A stretch of DNA of 64,000 nucleotides, taken from assembly GCF_001659605.2 (NCBI RefSeq), contig NC_035170.2, forward strand, positions 682,001-746,000, given 5' to 3'. Positions 12,877 to 24,943 of this stretch are shown here, one piece after another. Positions within the stretch are counted from its first letter, which is position 1; the number at the start of each line of letters is the position of its first letter. The notes below the pieces were generated by a model that was not told the DNA's origin, made no database searches, and saw only the letters and a list, made by a program, of their open reading frames with translations. The DNA comes from Manihot esculenta (Eukaryota; Streptophyta; Magnoliopsida; Malpighiales; Euphorbiaceae). The position numbers and the translations under genes were made by a program.

Positions 12877-14560
12877 ATGACCAGTTCGGAATGTAAAGAA
12901 AATTTACTTTACGATCCAAAAATTAAACGTACTGCCAAGAACTTGAGAAAACAAGCAAATACAAGGAACTAAGGCTCAAAACCGTCTTCATCTGCAACTA
13001 GTGAAGAGACAACAACAACCCTAAATCCTGCTGCATAACTTGCTGTAGAGGTGGCAGATCCAACCGCAGCTGATATACAAGCTGCTGCACCAGAAACACT
13101 AAACAGAATACCTACAGTAGCTAGATCAGAGCCGGTAGCAGTTGAATTTGAAACTGAAAACATTGGGATAAGAGCTCCAATGGCACAAGAAATGACTCTT
13201 TGTGAATTAGCAACTCCCGCGGGTGATCAAGCACCGATGTGCATCACTTTCCCACCTCTGATATCCCCTTTTGAGCTTAAAACTGAATTAATCCACCTTC
13301 TTCTAAAATTCAGAGGTCTGAAAAATGAAGATCCACACAAATACCTCAAAGAATTTCATATTGTATGCTCAACCATGATACCTCAAGGGATAACTGAAGA
13401 ACTTGTTAAACTAAGAGTCTTTCACTTTTCCCTTAATGATTTTGCCAAATATTGGTTATTCTACTTGCTACCCGGATCCATTACCTCATGGGCTAGGATG
13501 GTGAGGGTTTTCTTGAATAAATACTTCCCAACCTCAAAGGCCATTGGCATTAAGAGAGAGATCAGTGATATCAAGCAGAAGGATTCCGAAGAACTATATG
13601 AGTATTGGGAGAGATCTAAACGATTGTGCATAAGTTGCCCTCAACATGACATCTCTGACAAGTCTCTCATTGAATACTTTTATGGAGGTTTGTTACCTTG
13701 AGAAAGGAGACTGATTGATACAGCGTGTGGGGATCAATTGAGGACAAAACACCTCAGGCTATAAGACCTAATCTCCACTATGACAGCAGCCTCAAAACAA
13801 TATGGAGATTAAAGAGAACCACTTAGAAGAGTTAATGAGGTAAGTATATCTTCCTTGGCCTCACAAATTGTTGATTTAACATCAGCTGTCCGAAGTTTGA
13901 TTGTAGGTCAAGTGCAGCAAGCTCATCAAACTCAGTAAGTAAGGCCCTGTGGAATCTATGCCACGATAGGATATCTAATTGATCTATGTCCTTTTCTTCA
14001 AGAGGAAGAATAGCAATTTAATGCCATTTGAGGGCTTAATGGCCAAAGGAAATATAACCCATACTCTAACACTTATAACCCATATTAGAGGAAACACCCG
14101 AATTTCAGTTATGCTAGAGCAAATCAATTTCAAAATTATCGTCAAAGGAATTCTATCCAAATAGCCCCTAAAAAATTAGGTATACCTCTAGAAGAGATCA
14201 TGAAATCTCTAGCAAATACAATTCAAAATCTAGAATAGCAAATCAGTCAGGTTGCCACATCGGTGAGTAAGCTAGAGTCACAAGGGAAATTACCTTCCCA
14301 AACTGAGATCAACCCAAAACATAATGCCAGTGCCATAATCTTGAAAAGCAGAAAAGAGTTGCAGCATGACAGACTGGAACACTGATTTGCTCAAACCCCT
14401 AGACAAACCGTCGAAAAAGAGCTGTAGAGCAACGTTCCTGAATCTCAATTTGTCCAAACCTATGGGCAAACCACTAAGAAGCAGGCTGAGGAAGCTACAC
14501 CAAAATAGAAGAAAGAAGAAAAAGGAAGATCACCAGACCATTTCAAAATTCCACCTCCAT
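12877..14560 (+). pseudogene. Broken gag of the Ty3/gypsy element
   Basis: An ATG at 12877 opens a short stretch typical of Athila-like gag N termini, stopped within 30 codons. The core capsid region is open from 13051 to 13701 and carries the usual retrotransposon gag features (FHFSLNDFAKYWLFYL, then FLNKYFPTSK). Beyond 13701 it continues in several frames with stop codons through a Gln/Lys-rich tail. Not functional. Confidence 0.8.
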
Positions 14561-14628
14561 TTCTAGAAAGGCTAGCAAGATCCGAGAAGGAAAAGGAAGA
14601 GAAGGAAATACTTGAAACCTTTCGCAAG

Positions 14629-15200
14629 GTGGAAATAAACATACCCTTATTGGATGTTGTCAAACAAATACCTCGCTATGTAAAGTTCTTGAAGGAACTA
14701 TGCACCAACTGCAGGAGACTTGTTGAACATGAAAAAGTGAGTGTAGGAGAATGTGTCTCAGCTGCTATCCAAAGAAAACTTCCAGCCAAGTGCGAAGACC
14801 GAGAAATGTTTGTTGTTTCATGCAAAATAGGTAATATTGGCATAAAGAAAGCTATGTGTGACCTAGAGGTATCAATCAATATTATGCCTCTTTTCATTTA
14901 TGACTCATTAAATGCAGGAATACTAAAAAATATTAACATCGCTATTCAGTTGGCCGACAGGTCTATTGTCTATCTAAAAGGTGTCCTAGAAGATGTTTTG
15001 ATGCAGGTGGATTAGCTGGTTTTTCCAGCAAATTTTTATGTGATTGACATGGAGGAGAACAAGAGCAATACAATATCAGACATATTGCTCGGGAGATCCT
15101 TTCTGAGCACTGCCAGGACAAAGATAGATGTGCATGATGGTACATTAACTATGCAATTTGAAGGACAAGTAATAAAGTTTAATGTTGATGATGTAATAAA
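14629..15200 (+). pseudogene. Broken aspartic protease region of the Ty3/gypsy element
   Basis: Two open stretches (14629-15015 and 15040-15200) are separated by a stop at 15013-15015. The active-site area is recognisable: the catalytic Asp of the DLG-type motif is present, but the following Gly reads as Glu (DLEVS near 14860), which would disable the enzyme. ILLGRSFL near 15085 is the conserved C-terminal flap of retrotransposon proteases. Confidence 0.7.
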
Positions 15201-15623
15201 ATTTCCTAATGATATATCTCCTGTATATGATTTAGATGTTATTGATTGCTTAAGTCAAGAAGTCTTTGAAATGAATCAAGATAACAAACTAAACACTGAT
15301 CTATGTAGGAACACCAATCAAGAAAGAGAGAAAGACAGGAGAAGCATGGATGAAACAGTAAGATGGGAGATAGCATGCAACCTGGAGGTTAAACAAGACC
15401 AAATTTATACTGATTTGACCACTCATTTGCTCAAATCAAACGACAAATCGCCACCATCAGTCCAGAAAGCTTCGGAGCTTGAACTGAAGTCTCTACCAGG
15501 TCATTTGAAGTATGTCTATTTAGGAACATACAGGACACTACCTGTCATAGTTTCAAACTAGCTAAGCCACCACGAGAAAAAGAGTGTCATACAAGTGTTG
15601 AAGAAACACAAGAAAGTTATAGG

Positions 15624-16345
15624 GTGAACCATAACAGACATAAAGGGTATCTCCTATCTACCTGCATGCACAAAATTCTTATGGAAGAAGATTGCAGACC
15701 TGTTTGTGATGCTCAGAGGAGGTTAACCCCACCAATGATGGAGGTTGTCAAGAAAGAGATAGTCAAGCTTCTAGACGCTGGAGTCATCTACCTAATTTCT
15801 AACAGCCAATGGGTAAGCCTATTCATGTAGTTCCAAAGAAGACTCGAATCGCCATTGTTCAAAATACTGAAGGAGAACTTGTGCCCACTCGAATATAAAA
15901 TGGGTGGAGAGTATGCATGGACTACAGAAAACTGAATGCAGCTACCAGGAAAGATCATTTCCCTTTGCCTTTCATTGACCAAATGCTTGAGAGACTTGTG
16001 AGTAAATCACACTACTGTTACTTGGATAGGCATTCAAGGTTTTACCAAATCCTTGTAGCTCCAAAAGACTAGGAAAAGATAACATTCACTTGCCTTTTTA
16101 GTACTCTCGCATTTAGAAGAATGTCATTTGGCCTATGCAATGCTCCAGCCACCTTTCAATGATGCATGATGAGCATATTTTCTAATTATGTGGAGAACAT
16201 TATTGAAGTTTTTATAGATGATTTCACGGTGTACGATAATTATTTTGATTAATGCCTTGCTAATCTAGAGAATATTCTTGAAAGGTGCCTAGAATCAAAT
16301 TTGGTTATAAACTATGAAAAATATCACTTCATGGTTAACCAAGGT
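15624..16345 (+). pseudogene. Broken reverse transcriptase of the Ty3/gypsy element
   Basis: Fingers and palm motifs are readable in pieces: VCMDYRKLNAATRKDHFPLP near 15910, MSFGLCNAPATFQ near 16125, and FIDDF at 16211-16225, which corresponds to the catalytic Y/F-x-D-D box. Several in-frame stops interrupt the frame, for instance inside the DYRKL approach and after ATFQ. Inactive. Confidence 0.8.
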
Positions 16346-17130
16346 CTGATTCTAGGACACGTTGTTTCTCAAGGGAATAGAAGTGGACAAAACCAAAGTT
16401 GATACAATAAAAAATCCATCTTATTCTACAAATGTACAGGAAATTCATTCATTTCTTGACTATACAGAATTCTATAGAAAATTCATCAAGGATTTCTCTA
16501 AGATTACACAACCATTATACAGATTGCTTCAACAAGAAGTGACCTTCGATTCTGATGAAGATTGTAAGACAACCTTTAATTCGATTAAAGAGATGCTAGT
16601 AATAGTTCCCATCATCATCCAAGTTTCTAATTGGGATTTGCCCTTTGAGATAATGTGTGATGCTCTAGCAACTATATTGTAGAGACAGTATTTATCAGGC
16701 CCAAGCCCAGGCCCAAAAAAAAAAATTAAAAAAAAATTAAAGATTAAAACATTAGAAGGCTCTGGTTTCTTCCCGAAACCAGAGCATTTGTCTTCGTGAA
16801 GAAAAGCGGAAGCAGTAGCAGAGCAAAATGCTCTGTTATTTTTTTTTAAAAAAATTTTCCTCTTTTAAATCCAAATCTCCTCCTTTTCAACCCAATCAAC
16901 TCATAAACTTCTAAAATTCTCGGCTAGATCCTACTTTAAACCAATATCCTGCTCAGAAATTCAATAATTTCTTCCAGAGACTCTAAAATTGGGTAGGTAA
17001 GTTTTATTCTTTTTATTCAAAATTATCCGTCTCTACAGTATTGGGATTGGGTGTGACAGTATTGAGGCAACGAGTTGATAATATTTCTTATATTATTTAC
17101 TACGCCTCTCACATTCTGAATGAATGCTGC
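16346..17130 (+). pseudogene. RNase H region of the Ty3/gypsy element, split by an insertion
   Basis: The connection and RNase H start are open from 16362 (FLDYTEFYRKFIKDFSKI) to the CDA motif near 16660. Frame and homology then resume after the inserted piece, at 17041, with VLRQRVDNISYIIYYASHIL. The rest of RNase H and the integrase are missing. Confidence 0.75.
16680..17038. mobile_element. Nested ~360-bp insertion (solo-LTR-like or MITE)
   Basis: This 359-bp piece interrupts RNase H homology exactly. It is flanked by a perfect 5-bp duplication, TATTG, at 16675-16679 and 17039-17043. Its ends are inverted (TAGAGAC and GTCTCTA; TGTAGAGAC/GTCTCTACA if read as TG...CA). It contains a perfect 11-bp stem (GCTCTGGTTTC / GAAACCAGAGC) near 16770, a GGCCC-rich left end and a short A-rich run. 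The 5-bp duplication and TG...CA-like ends suggest a solo LTR or TRIM, but the exact duplication requires ends shifted by one or two bases, so a small DNA transposon is possible. Confidence 0.65.
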
Positions 17131-17149
17131 ATGGTGCAATTACTCTGCG

Positions 17150-18218
17150 ACCGAAAAATAACTCTCTGCTCAATAAGCCACTATAGTTGCCTAATGTCAG
17201 ACTTAAATAGCAAAAAGAAGAAAAGCCAACATAGAATTCTAACCATAGAAGCAAACAAGAGGAGAAGAAAGATCTGAACCGAAAAGACACAACTACATGC
17301 ATGCAAAAAAATAAAATTATCAATCAAAGATAAAATAAATTAAAGAAAACACATATTCAAAGAAAAAATATCTTAAAACACCAAATTTTGAAATCCAAAA
17401 ATAAAAAAAGCAAAGTAAAACCAAGACAAGACAAGGAAAGAAAAAGATCCCGAGTAATCGGGAAGAAGGCCTAAAGGACTGACCGTGCAACCATAAATGG
17501 AGAGAGTAACTTTAAAAAAAAGCCTTCTTTACTAACTCTAATTTAATTTAGACTGATTTTTAATTCCATTTTCAGTATTAAATCAATTTCAAGCTGTCTT
17601 TATTTTTTATTTCATCCTATTTCGATTTTCAAAATAAATCAACTTTATTTTGAATCAGTTTCATAGCTAAACCTAATCGTGGCTAGTACAAAAGAATTAA
17701 GGATCCAATTCTTAAATTCTCCTGCTTCGATCCATTAACAAAAGATTTTCTTGCAAGTGAATTTCTTATGTCTCTTAAAAAATTATACTTTTTTCAATAT
17801 AATTTTTATTTATTTTATTTTATTTTATAATTTTTAATAATTTTATTTTTTATACGTATTAATAAAAAATATTTTTTTATTAATTTTTTAATTATAATCT
17901 TTTAAAATTATTAAATTTTATTAAATACTGAAAAATATTTTAAAAATAAAATAAAATTATAATAAAGCAATAATTAAAAAATATGGATAATTTATACTAC
18001 GGAGTACATAATTCCTTTTTTTTCTTAAAATATCTTTTTTAAATTAAAAAATAATTTTAAATAATAGAGAAATCCAGTGAATTGAACAGGGGGAAAAAAA
18101 GCTTTTCCTTTTGAAAGATCTCCAAGTATTTGAAAAATGCATTGACCTCTGCTTATGATCTTCGAATGCATTGACCTTTGATTATGATCTTCGATCAATT
18201 CCAGCGATAGAGATTGAG
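17150..18218. other. Intergenic and promoter of the MFS-like gene
   Basis: AT-rich sequence between the fossil retrotransposon and the MFS-like gene. No protein-like frame is present. The last 150 bp are the leader and promoter of the downstream gene and include a small tandem duplication listed separately. Confidence 0.5.
18136..18193 (+). repeat. 29-bp tandem duplication in the leader of the MFS-like gene
   Basis: Two adjacent 29-bp copies (18136-18164 and 18165-18193) begin AATGCATTGACCT and end TATGATCTTCG, and differ at two positions. They sit just ahead of the chosen ATG at 18219 and contribute several upstream ATGs that are out of frame or followed closely by stops. Confidence 0.8.
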
Positions 18219-21200
18219 ATGCTATTGCTAAGCATAATGAGCAGGTCTCGATTGGATTCCATCCTCTCCACGTTCGTCTCCGTTCACCCTCACGAAGTCT
18301 CATCTCTGTTTCACTCTTCCTCTTGTTTCTTCTTCGTAATGCCTCTTCAATTTTATTTTTCTTCAATTTTGGAGTTTTTAATTTGAAATTTATGTAAAAA
18401 TTTTCAGTTTTTCTAATTTTTCTCTTTCAGATTTTGAGCGCGTATTTTGTGGTGTTGCCATTGCGGGACGAGGGAGCGATCTCGCTGGGGTTATCGAATC
18501 TACCTGGTTTGTTTGTTGGATCCTTAGCTCTCACGTTGGTTGCTGCTCCTTTATCCACTTTCATTTTCTCCTTGCCTAATTTGTCTAAAGCAAAGGTACT
18601 TGCATTGCATTTATGGCTGTTAAATCCCTAAAATTGTTGTTGTATATGCTGAATTGGACTTCGAAATCATTATTTTGAGCTTAAATGAACAGTTTTTAGC
18701 AATCTCATTCTCTCTTTTCTCAGTGGAAATGAATTAGTTGCTTATTTTTTAGTATTTGTTAGCGTCCTTGTACATACCCATAATAAGTGCTTCTTGAAAT
18801 TCCAGGCTTTGCTTTTGATACACAGATTTTTTAGTGTATCGCTTGTTGTGTTCTTCTTTCTCTGGAATTCCTCATCAGGCGGAATTTCCCCATTCAAAAC
18901 CAAGGTAGTATGAGACGTTGCTTCCCGCCTGCCTTCCTTTTTCTTAATGTCTTCTGTCTTCTTTCTCTGGAATATTTTCCTAAGGGCTTCTTTTTTTCTG
19001 TAATATAAATTCAATGCCTAGGGTAAAGTTTCAATATCCACTGAATCAAAGGAGTATCTAAAGGATGATGTCAATGAAATTGGTTCACCTGCATATTCTA
19101 GCAGTTGGAGCGACCTTGGATGGTTTTACATTTCTGTGAGAATTGCATTGTTCCTCTGGGTACGATTATTGATTAGTCACTTGTTATTTCTTGGCTGGCA
19201 TGCCTTCAAGCGTCTTCAAGTTTAGATAACAATGGAATTTCTTCCCCCCCCCCCCCCCCCCCCCTTGAAGGTTGCTCTACTTAATCTTATTACCATTTCT
19301 TCAACCTGGGCGAGAGTAATCGATGTGATGGATAGTGAGGTTAGTATGACTGCAACATCACATTTCAAGATAAATCATGGTTTTAATCTGCATTTGACAT
19401 TGTTTACTGTATTCAGTCAGGCTCAAGATTGTTTGGGTTCATTGGGGCCGGTGCTACACTTGGCCAGCTTTTTGGTTCATTGTTTGCCACGGGAATGGCT
19501 TGGATGGGACCATGTACTTGTCCTTTTTTCAACTGTTTGCAAGATTAGAGAAACTTCCTAATTTCCATTTAGTTTTATGTGGCTTTAAACCATGGGCTGC
19601 TTCGTTGCAGTTCTGCTTTTGTTTGCTGCTTTGTTGATGGAACTTGCTGCACAGTCATCAAAAGGGATCAAGAAAGATATGTCCCAACTTCCTGAAGAAT
19701 TATCTCCCATAAGGTCAGCTATGTTTCTGTATTTCTTATTTTCTTTGCTTCATGTATTTTTCTTTTGCATGCTCCTAGTGTTATCTCTTGTGTTAAAGAC
19801 TTTTAGTTGAGGTTTTCTCTTGTGTTATAAGCAATAGTATATCATATGATTTGCTTTGGAGTCAATACTATAGTTGAGACTTGAGACTAATCAAGTGCAA
19901 AAACCAATGCTAAAACTAAGCATCTTCAGATATGCTGTTGAGACAGTATATTATGCTAAAAACAAAGCAAAAAATATCCAATTACGCATGCACATGTTAA
20001 CATACCATGACCCAACAAACCTGAAGTTACTTCAGTTGCATAGATTAGAATTAAAGGAGTATTAGGTGGACAGCATAAGTCTTCTTATGTAGATACCACA
20101 TTATGTGTTAAAGATTAAAGCTCTTATCGATGTGCTGTAAAAGATTTAGATTAGCTGTTAGGAAATTGATCTTAATGGCTTTGCAGGTTGGACTAATACT
20201 CTGAAACTCTATAATGTAGTGGATAGTCATTCCTTGTTTGTGGTGACTACTTGTTATTGTGTACTGTTCATATATAATACGTATCCTAGATGCATTTAAA
20301 ACCGTCTTTTTTCAAAAAGGTAAGAGTGACGGGTCTATCCTGAGTCTTATTTCAATTCTTGTAGTTTGTATTTAGTATATTATCTTTTCAATTGTCTTCT
20401 AGATAATACCTTTGAACACTGTCAGAAATCTATGAGCTGTTGATCTAGTTTATTTGGGGTAAATGATAGTTGTGCTACTCAATTTTTTTGTGCCTTGTGG
20501 ATTAACTGATATAGCTGGCTGAGCATATTCTTCTAGGAGTGGAATTTCAAAATTATTGTTATGAAGCAGGTATTAAATCTTAAATTTGTTGTTTTAGTCC
20601 TTAAGTGTTGTGAGTACATTGTTTTAAATTTGTTGTTTTAGTCCTTCGTGTTGTGAGTAAATTGCTTTAAATTTGTTGTTTTAGTCCTTAGTGTTGCGAG
20701 TAAATTGTTTGCTTCTGATTTACAGAAAGGCTGATCCTGATCAACAAAGTAAGGATGATCAAATGACATCAGCTTCTTTCAAAGTTCTGTGTCCCAAGTC
20801 ACCTACATCTACAGTGAAGCCTCGGTTTTTAGCCATCTTAGATGGATTTTGGCTTATATTATCTTCAACTTATTTATTGTATGTGTCCTTATTCCTGTGG
20901 CTGAGTGCAGTTGTCTCCTCATTCTTCTACTTTCAGGTAAAATGAAACTTTTTTCCCTCAATATGTATTTTACAGTTATAGATCTCCCTCCTTAATCCGG
21001 ATTTTATGGTTTGCTGAGTAGTGAAGAAATAGGATTTGCACGAGCATAGAGAATTATAATGGTTATGCTTGGCATTCTTTTACCAGGCATTTGTTAAGCA
21101 GGAATGAGGTAAAAAAAGAAGAAAGGAACTAAGAACACTGAAAATATTTTTAAGCCCCTTCTTTTAAGCTTCGTATTTTTGCTTTCTTTATTATGCATGA

Positions 21201-23544
21201 GATGATAGATTGCAGGGGAAATGATGTGCTTGTGAACCCCATAACATGCCAATGCGAGCTGTACTGCACTGAAATTAAATGCTTACATGCTAAGATTCCA
21301 CTAGAATTAGATCCACATTGTTTGTGGCATTTCATTTACAAGTTTCTGATATGGGTAGCATGCAATGCACCTTACTGCTGACTTCCCTTTGTCTGTCTGC
21401 AAGATCAGAAGGTGACTGTAATTGCTATAACTGTTACAAGTTCTCTTGGCAGAAGAAGATTGTTTGCACAGATAAATAGCTTTATTGCTGTTTTTATCCT
21501 TGCTGGACAACTTACGCTAACGGTATTCTTTTATTTAGATAAGTTCCTTCACACGTGATCTTTTTTGGCTGCTGCCTTATGATTTCTGACTACTGTACTT
21601 CCCTGTAATAGTTTAAGCTTGCATGATAAACATTCCCAAAAGAGGTTTTCTCCCTATGCTTATTTTATAACTCTTCCTTTTACACACTGGGAAAAGTGTG
21701 GTTCATTTTGGAGAAGGGGACAAATTAAAAAGATGAAGATACCTTTATGCAATTAGAGTTAAAGTTCCTACTAGTTAATGCACAATTGAAAATTAGAGTT
21801 AAAGTTCCTACTAGTTAATGCACAATTGAATCTTTAGCCAGCAGTTCACTTCTAGTTATGCAAAATTGAATCTGTAACCTAGTATGACTCCAATATTAGA
21901 ATAATGGCAATGAGATTTCTAGTAACTTAATAAGACTCCAATTCCTCATAGCTGTATTGAGGTTGGTAATTTAATCAATTTTTTTTTCTCATTTGTATCT
22001 ACATGAAATAAGCTTTCTTCATCTAAATATTGGCTGCTTATTAGAAGGCAAAACTTATATTAAGTTCAATCTGAAATATTTGCTGATCATATGTGTATAA
22101 TTGACTTAAAATGGAAAACAATATCTCCTACTTCTGTTCCCAGCTGGTGATGGTAATTGTTTTTGAATTCATGGCAATCTAAACGAAGATGACCTTGACT
22201 TTAAGAGACAATACTGGAAAAATCATGAATTCAGACTGTGGCAATTACTTCTATCTGTCCATGCTCCGGCAATTAAATTAGTATATTCTGTGGGATGAAT
22301 TTCTTTGTATATAAAAACGTCTGGGAACTAAGTCATAATGTTCACAGCATTTCATTTCATTAGGATACACACTTCATAGTTTCTTTTTATTTTAATTATC
22401 AAGTCAAATGCAGGGGCGCATCCTTACTGTAGCTGGGGTTACAACAGCTATATGCTCTGCCCCAGTTGTTGCCTTCTTAAATTTGGTTGCTGTTGCCGTT
22501 TGGCCAACTTGGATAGCAGTTGCCATCTGTGAGACTTTAAGAAAGGTTGGCCACAAAGCCGAATTCGCTTCATTCTTTTTTTGTTTGTTAATTGACCGTG
22601 CACCTATGATGTGTATAGCTGATAGTTTCCATTTTCATAGTTGTTAAAGACTAAGTGAGTTGTTCAAGATACTGAGATCTTACCATTTGGCCTTTTCATT
22701 ACTTTCAGGTTGTCACTTATGTAGTGACCAGGCCAGGAAGAGAACTACTCTTTACTGTCGTCTCAGAGGAGGAGAAATACAAAGCAAAGGTTTGTCAACT
22801 CCTCCAACCATCTTGACTCTTGAGAGTTGAGAATTGGATTATGACGACTGGTATTAGCAACATGCTGTTATTTTACATGTTCATCTCGGAACCGTTTCAT
22901 TGCACTCTCTTCCGTAATATATTTGACCAATTATTTTAGATGTTAACCATCATAGGAATCCTAGTTAACTCCTTTAAGCATGGAAGAATTGTGCTGATCT
23001 TTTCTGATTGAGTAGCAAATCATCATTTCACCACGCTATTCCTTATTCACGAGGCATTTTACAGCACCAAAACATCATGACCTCTCCATTACATGGTGCT
23101 GCAGGTGTGCATAGATGTAATTGTTCAACGGCTTGGAGATGCTACAGCTGCAGGAATGTATAAGCTACTATTCAGCACTCTTCATGAAAAAGCCTCAACT
23201 GTCTCCCTTTATGCCTTGCCTGTACGTATAATCACTATATATATGTATTTCAGAAGCATAGTGGATTATTCATCCAATCGGATGGGCTTCTTATTAGTTT
23301 ATGTAGCTCTTGTTTTTTTTAACATAGGTGTTATTCTGCTATATCACTCTTTGCATGGTCTGAATGTTTTTTTTTTTTTTTTTACTATTTTTTTATGCAT
23401 TTCATTCTGATGATGTGACTATTTCAACCAAGAAGTATGAAATTGCCATTCATTTTTCCGATCCAGGTCTGTTTAATGTGGATAGTTACAGCATTCCATT
23501 TAGGAAGGCGACAAGCACGACTTGCCAAGCTCCAGAATGTCTGA
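18219..23544 (+). CDS. MFS-type membrane protein of bacterial NTP/NDP-exchange-like family
   Basis: Thirteen exons join in frame into about 506 residues: 18219-18335, 18431-18595, 18806-18904, 19022-19159, 19271-19339, 19417-19513, 19611-19713, 20726-20936, 21409-21522, 22414-22545, 22709-22789, 23105-23221, 23467-23544. The product has about ten hydrophobic segments. AYFVVLPLRDEGAISLGLSN near the N terminus, RLFGFIGAGATLGQLFGS in the middle and VVTYVVTRPGRELLFTVVS near the C terminus strongly recall bacterial MFS proteins annotated as NTP/NDP-exchange (TLC-like) transporters. The substrate is unknown. It differs from the plastid NTT ATP/ADP carriers. No clear transit peptide is seen, so the membrane it sits in is uncertain. 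A second in-frame ATG at 18237 could be the start. It is convergent with LSF2. Confidence 0.85.
19244..19264 (+). repeat. Poly-C tract (21 C) at a splice acceptor
   Basis: Twenty-one consecutive C residues end 3 bases before the TTGAAG that closes intron 4 of the MFS-like gene; the exon begins at 19271. The C run takes the place of the usual T-rich polypyrimidine tract. Confidence 0.9.
20580..20710 (+). repeat. ~44-bp minisatellite, three copies, in an intron
   Basis: Three imperfect tandem copies start at about 20581, 20625 and 20668. Each reads TAAATTTGTTGTTTTAGTCC followed by a variable TTAAGTGTTGTGAGTA-like part. It lies in the long intron of the MFS-like gene, ending about 15 bp before the acceptor at 20725. 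Confidence 0.85.
21751..21830 (+). repeat. Exact 40-bp tandem duplication in an intron
   Basis: Two identical 40-bp units (21751-21790, 21791-21830) begin AATTAGAGTTAAAGTTCC and end CACAATTGAA. A degraded third copy may follow at about 21845-21870. It lies in the 0.9-kb intron between exons 9 and 10 of the MFS-like gene. The perfect identity suggests a recent slippage event. Confidence 0.85.
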
Positions 23545-24943
23545 AATTCCCGAATCTTTTCCTGAACGGCAGTTGTGTACAGCTTTTGTTTAAGAGATGC
23601 AAAGATCAATCAATCAGTTTTTTTTTTTTTTAAAGTACAGTCACCATTATGCTAGCATTAGACATTGATAGGTGGAGATTGCTTCTGAGTCAAATGTCTT
23701 CTGCTGCCATTTTCCATTGACTTAATCGATAACCATGTTCAATACCAAGACACTTCAGTTGCTGTTTACTCTAGGCTACTCTTGGATTCCATTTAGCTGG
23801 AACGAGGTTGTTATGTAAAGTGCTTCCCTTGCAGCCACATGTATGGTGTTGGCATGCACTGAAGTAGTTCCTATTAAGTGGTAACCTTAGACTCGAGAAG
23901 CATATTTCCCTGAGTTACCATACTGATGACATCGGTTGCAATGATTCAGAAATCTAGGATACAAAATTTTATATTCTCAGTTCAGGGGACACTCCAGCCC
24001 CACAATAAAAGCTGAAATCAATGAAGTGCGGTTTTTGCGTTTTTCTTCAATTTTTTTTTTTTTAGCATTTTGCCGGTTATCAACTTGTAATCTTTAAAGA
24101 AACATTCGCAGCTGACAGTAGGCTAGAAATTGCTGGCATAGACTATTGTATTGGATTAGGTAATTTAGACTAGCATTACTGATATCTTATGTTCTGCAAT
24201 TCAGTAATAAGAAGAGTATTTGACTGTTTGATTGCACATCTTGGTGCCACCTTTATTATCTCTTTCAATGCAATTGTTGTACATAGTATTTATTGTATAT
24301 ACAACGGTTGCACAGAGTAGTTATGGGTGTAGATTCCTTGATAGACTCCAGAGTTTATTGTAAACATGCTATTGCTTCCCTAGGCCGTTCTCATCGCAAA
24401 AGACCCCGTAGCAGCTTTGTCATGTTTTTAGCTGCTAATCTCCTGTTTAACAAAGTTTAAATTCTCATCACACCTCAGCATGGATACATGAACAAAATAA
24501 TAGCCAAACATCGAAATGAATCAGGAAGTATACGCTAGAGAAGTTGGTACAAGCTATGTGTACGATTTATCGTCATTGTATTTCCTATGTGGGATTCTGG
24601 TGCCAGGGATCACTTGTAACTGAAGCGAAAGTCTACAGGAAAGCTCTAACATAAAACGTGATCAAGCTCCTGAACATGATAGTTAATCACGCTCAAAGAA
24701 TTAAAACATGGAACTAGAACTAATGGATTTAAGCAGTATGTATAAAGTCATGGTTCACTTTTGTTTTCTTGGTGTTAAAATGATTGGTTTTAATCACTAG
24801 AAAGGAATTGTTTACTTCTACTGTGGGTGTAATGCAGAAGAGTGAGCATGCCGATTAATTGATCGATTACATTTACTAATTTTAGTGTGAAAAACCCTAA
24901 GGAAAGATCGCCTCCGAGAATCAAAAAATTTTCACCTGAATGT
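23545..24943. other. Intergenic between convergent genes
   Basis: It holds the 3' UTR of the MFS-like gene on the left and that of LSF2 on the right. No other coding potential is seen. T-rich runs occur near 23620 and 24050. Confidence 0.5.

Larger units (their letters stand above)
12835..17150 (+). mobile_element. Degenerate Ty3/gypsy LTR retrotransposon (Athila-like)
   Basis: In order: a primer-binding site, gag, protease, reverse transcriptase and part of RNase H, all in the same orientation and all broken by stops and frameshifts. I see no integrase and no polypurine tract, and I could not define either LTR, so the 3' part has been lost or eroded beyond recognition. A second, younger insertion (16680-17038) splits the RNase H region. 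The element is an inactive fossil; its pieces are listed separately. Confidence 0.85.
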
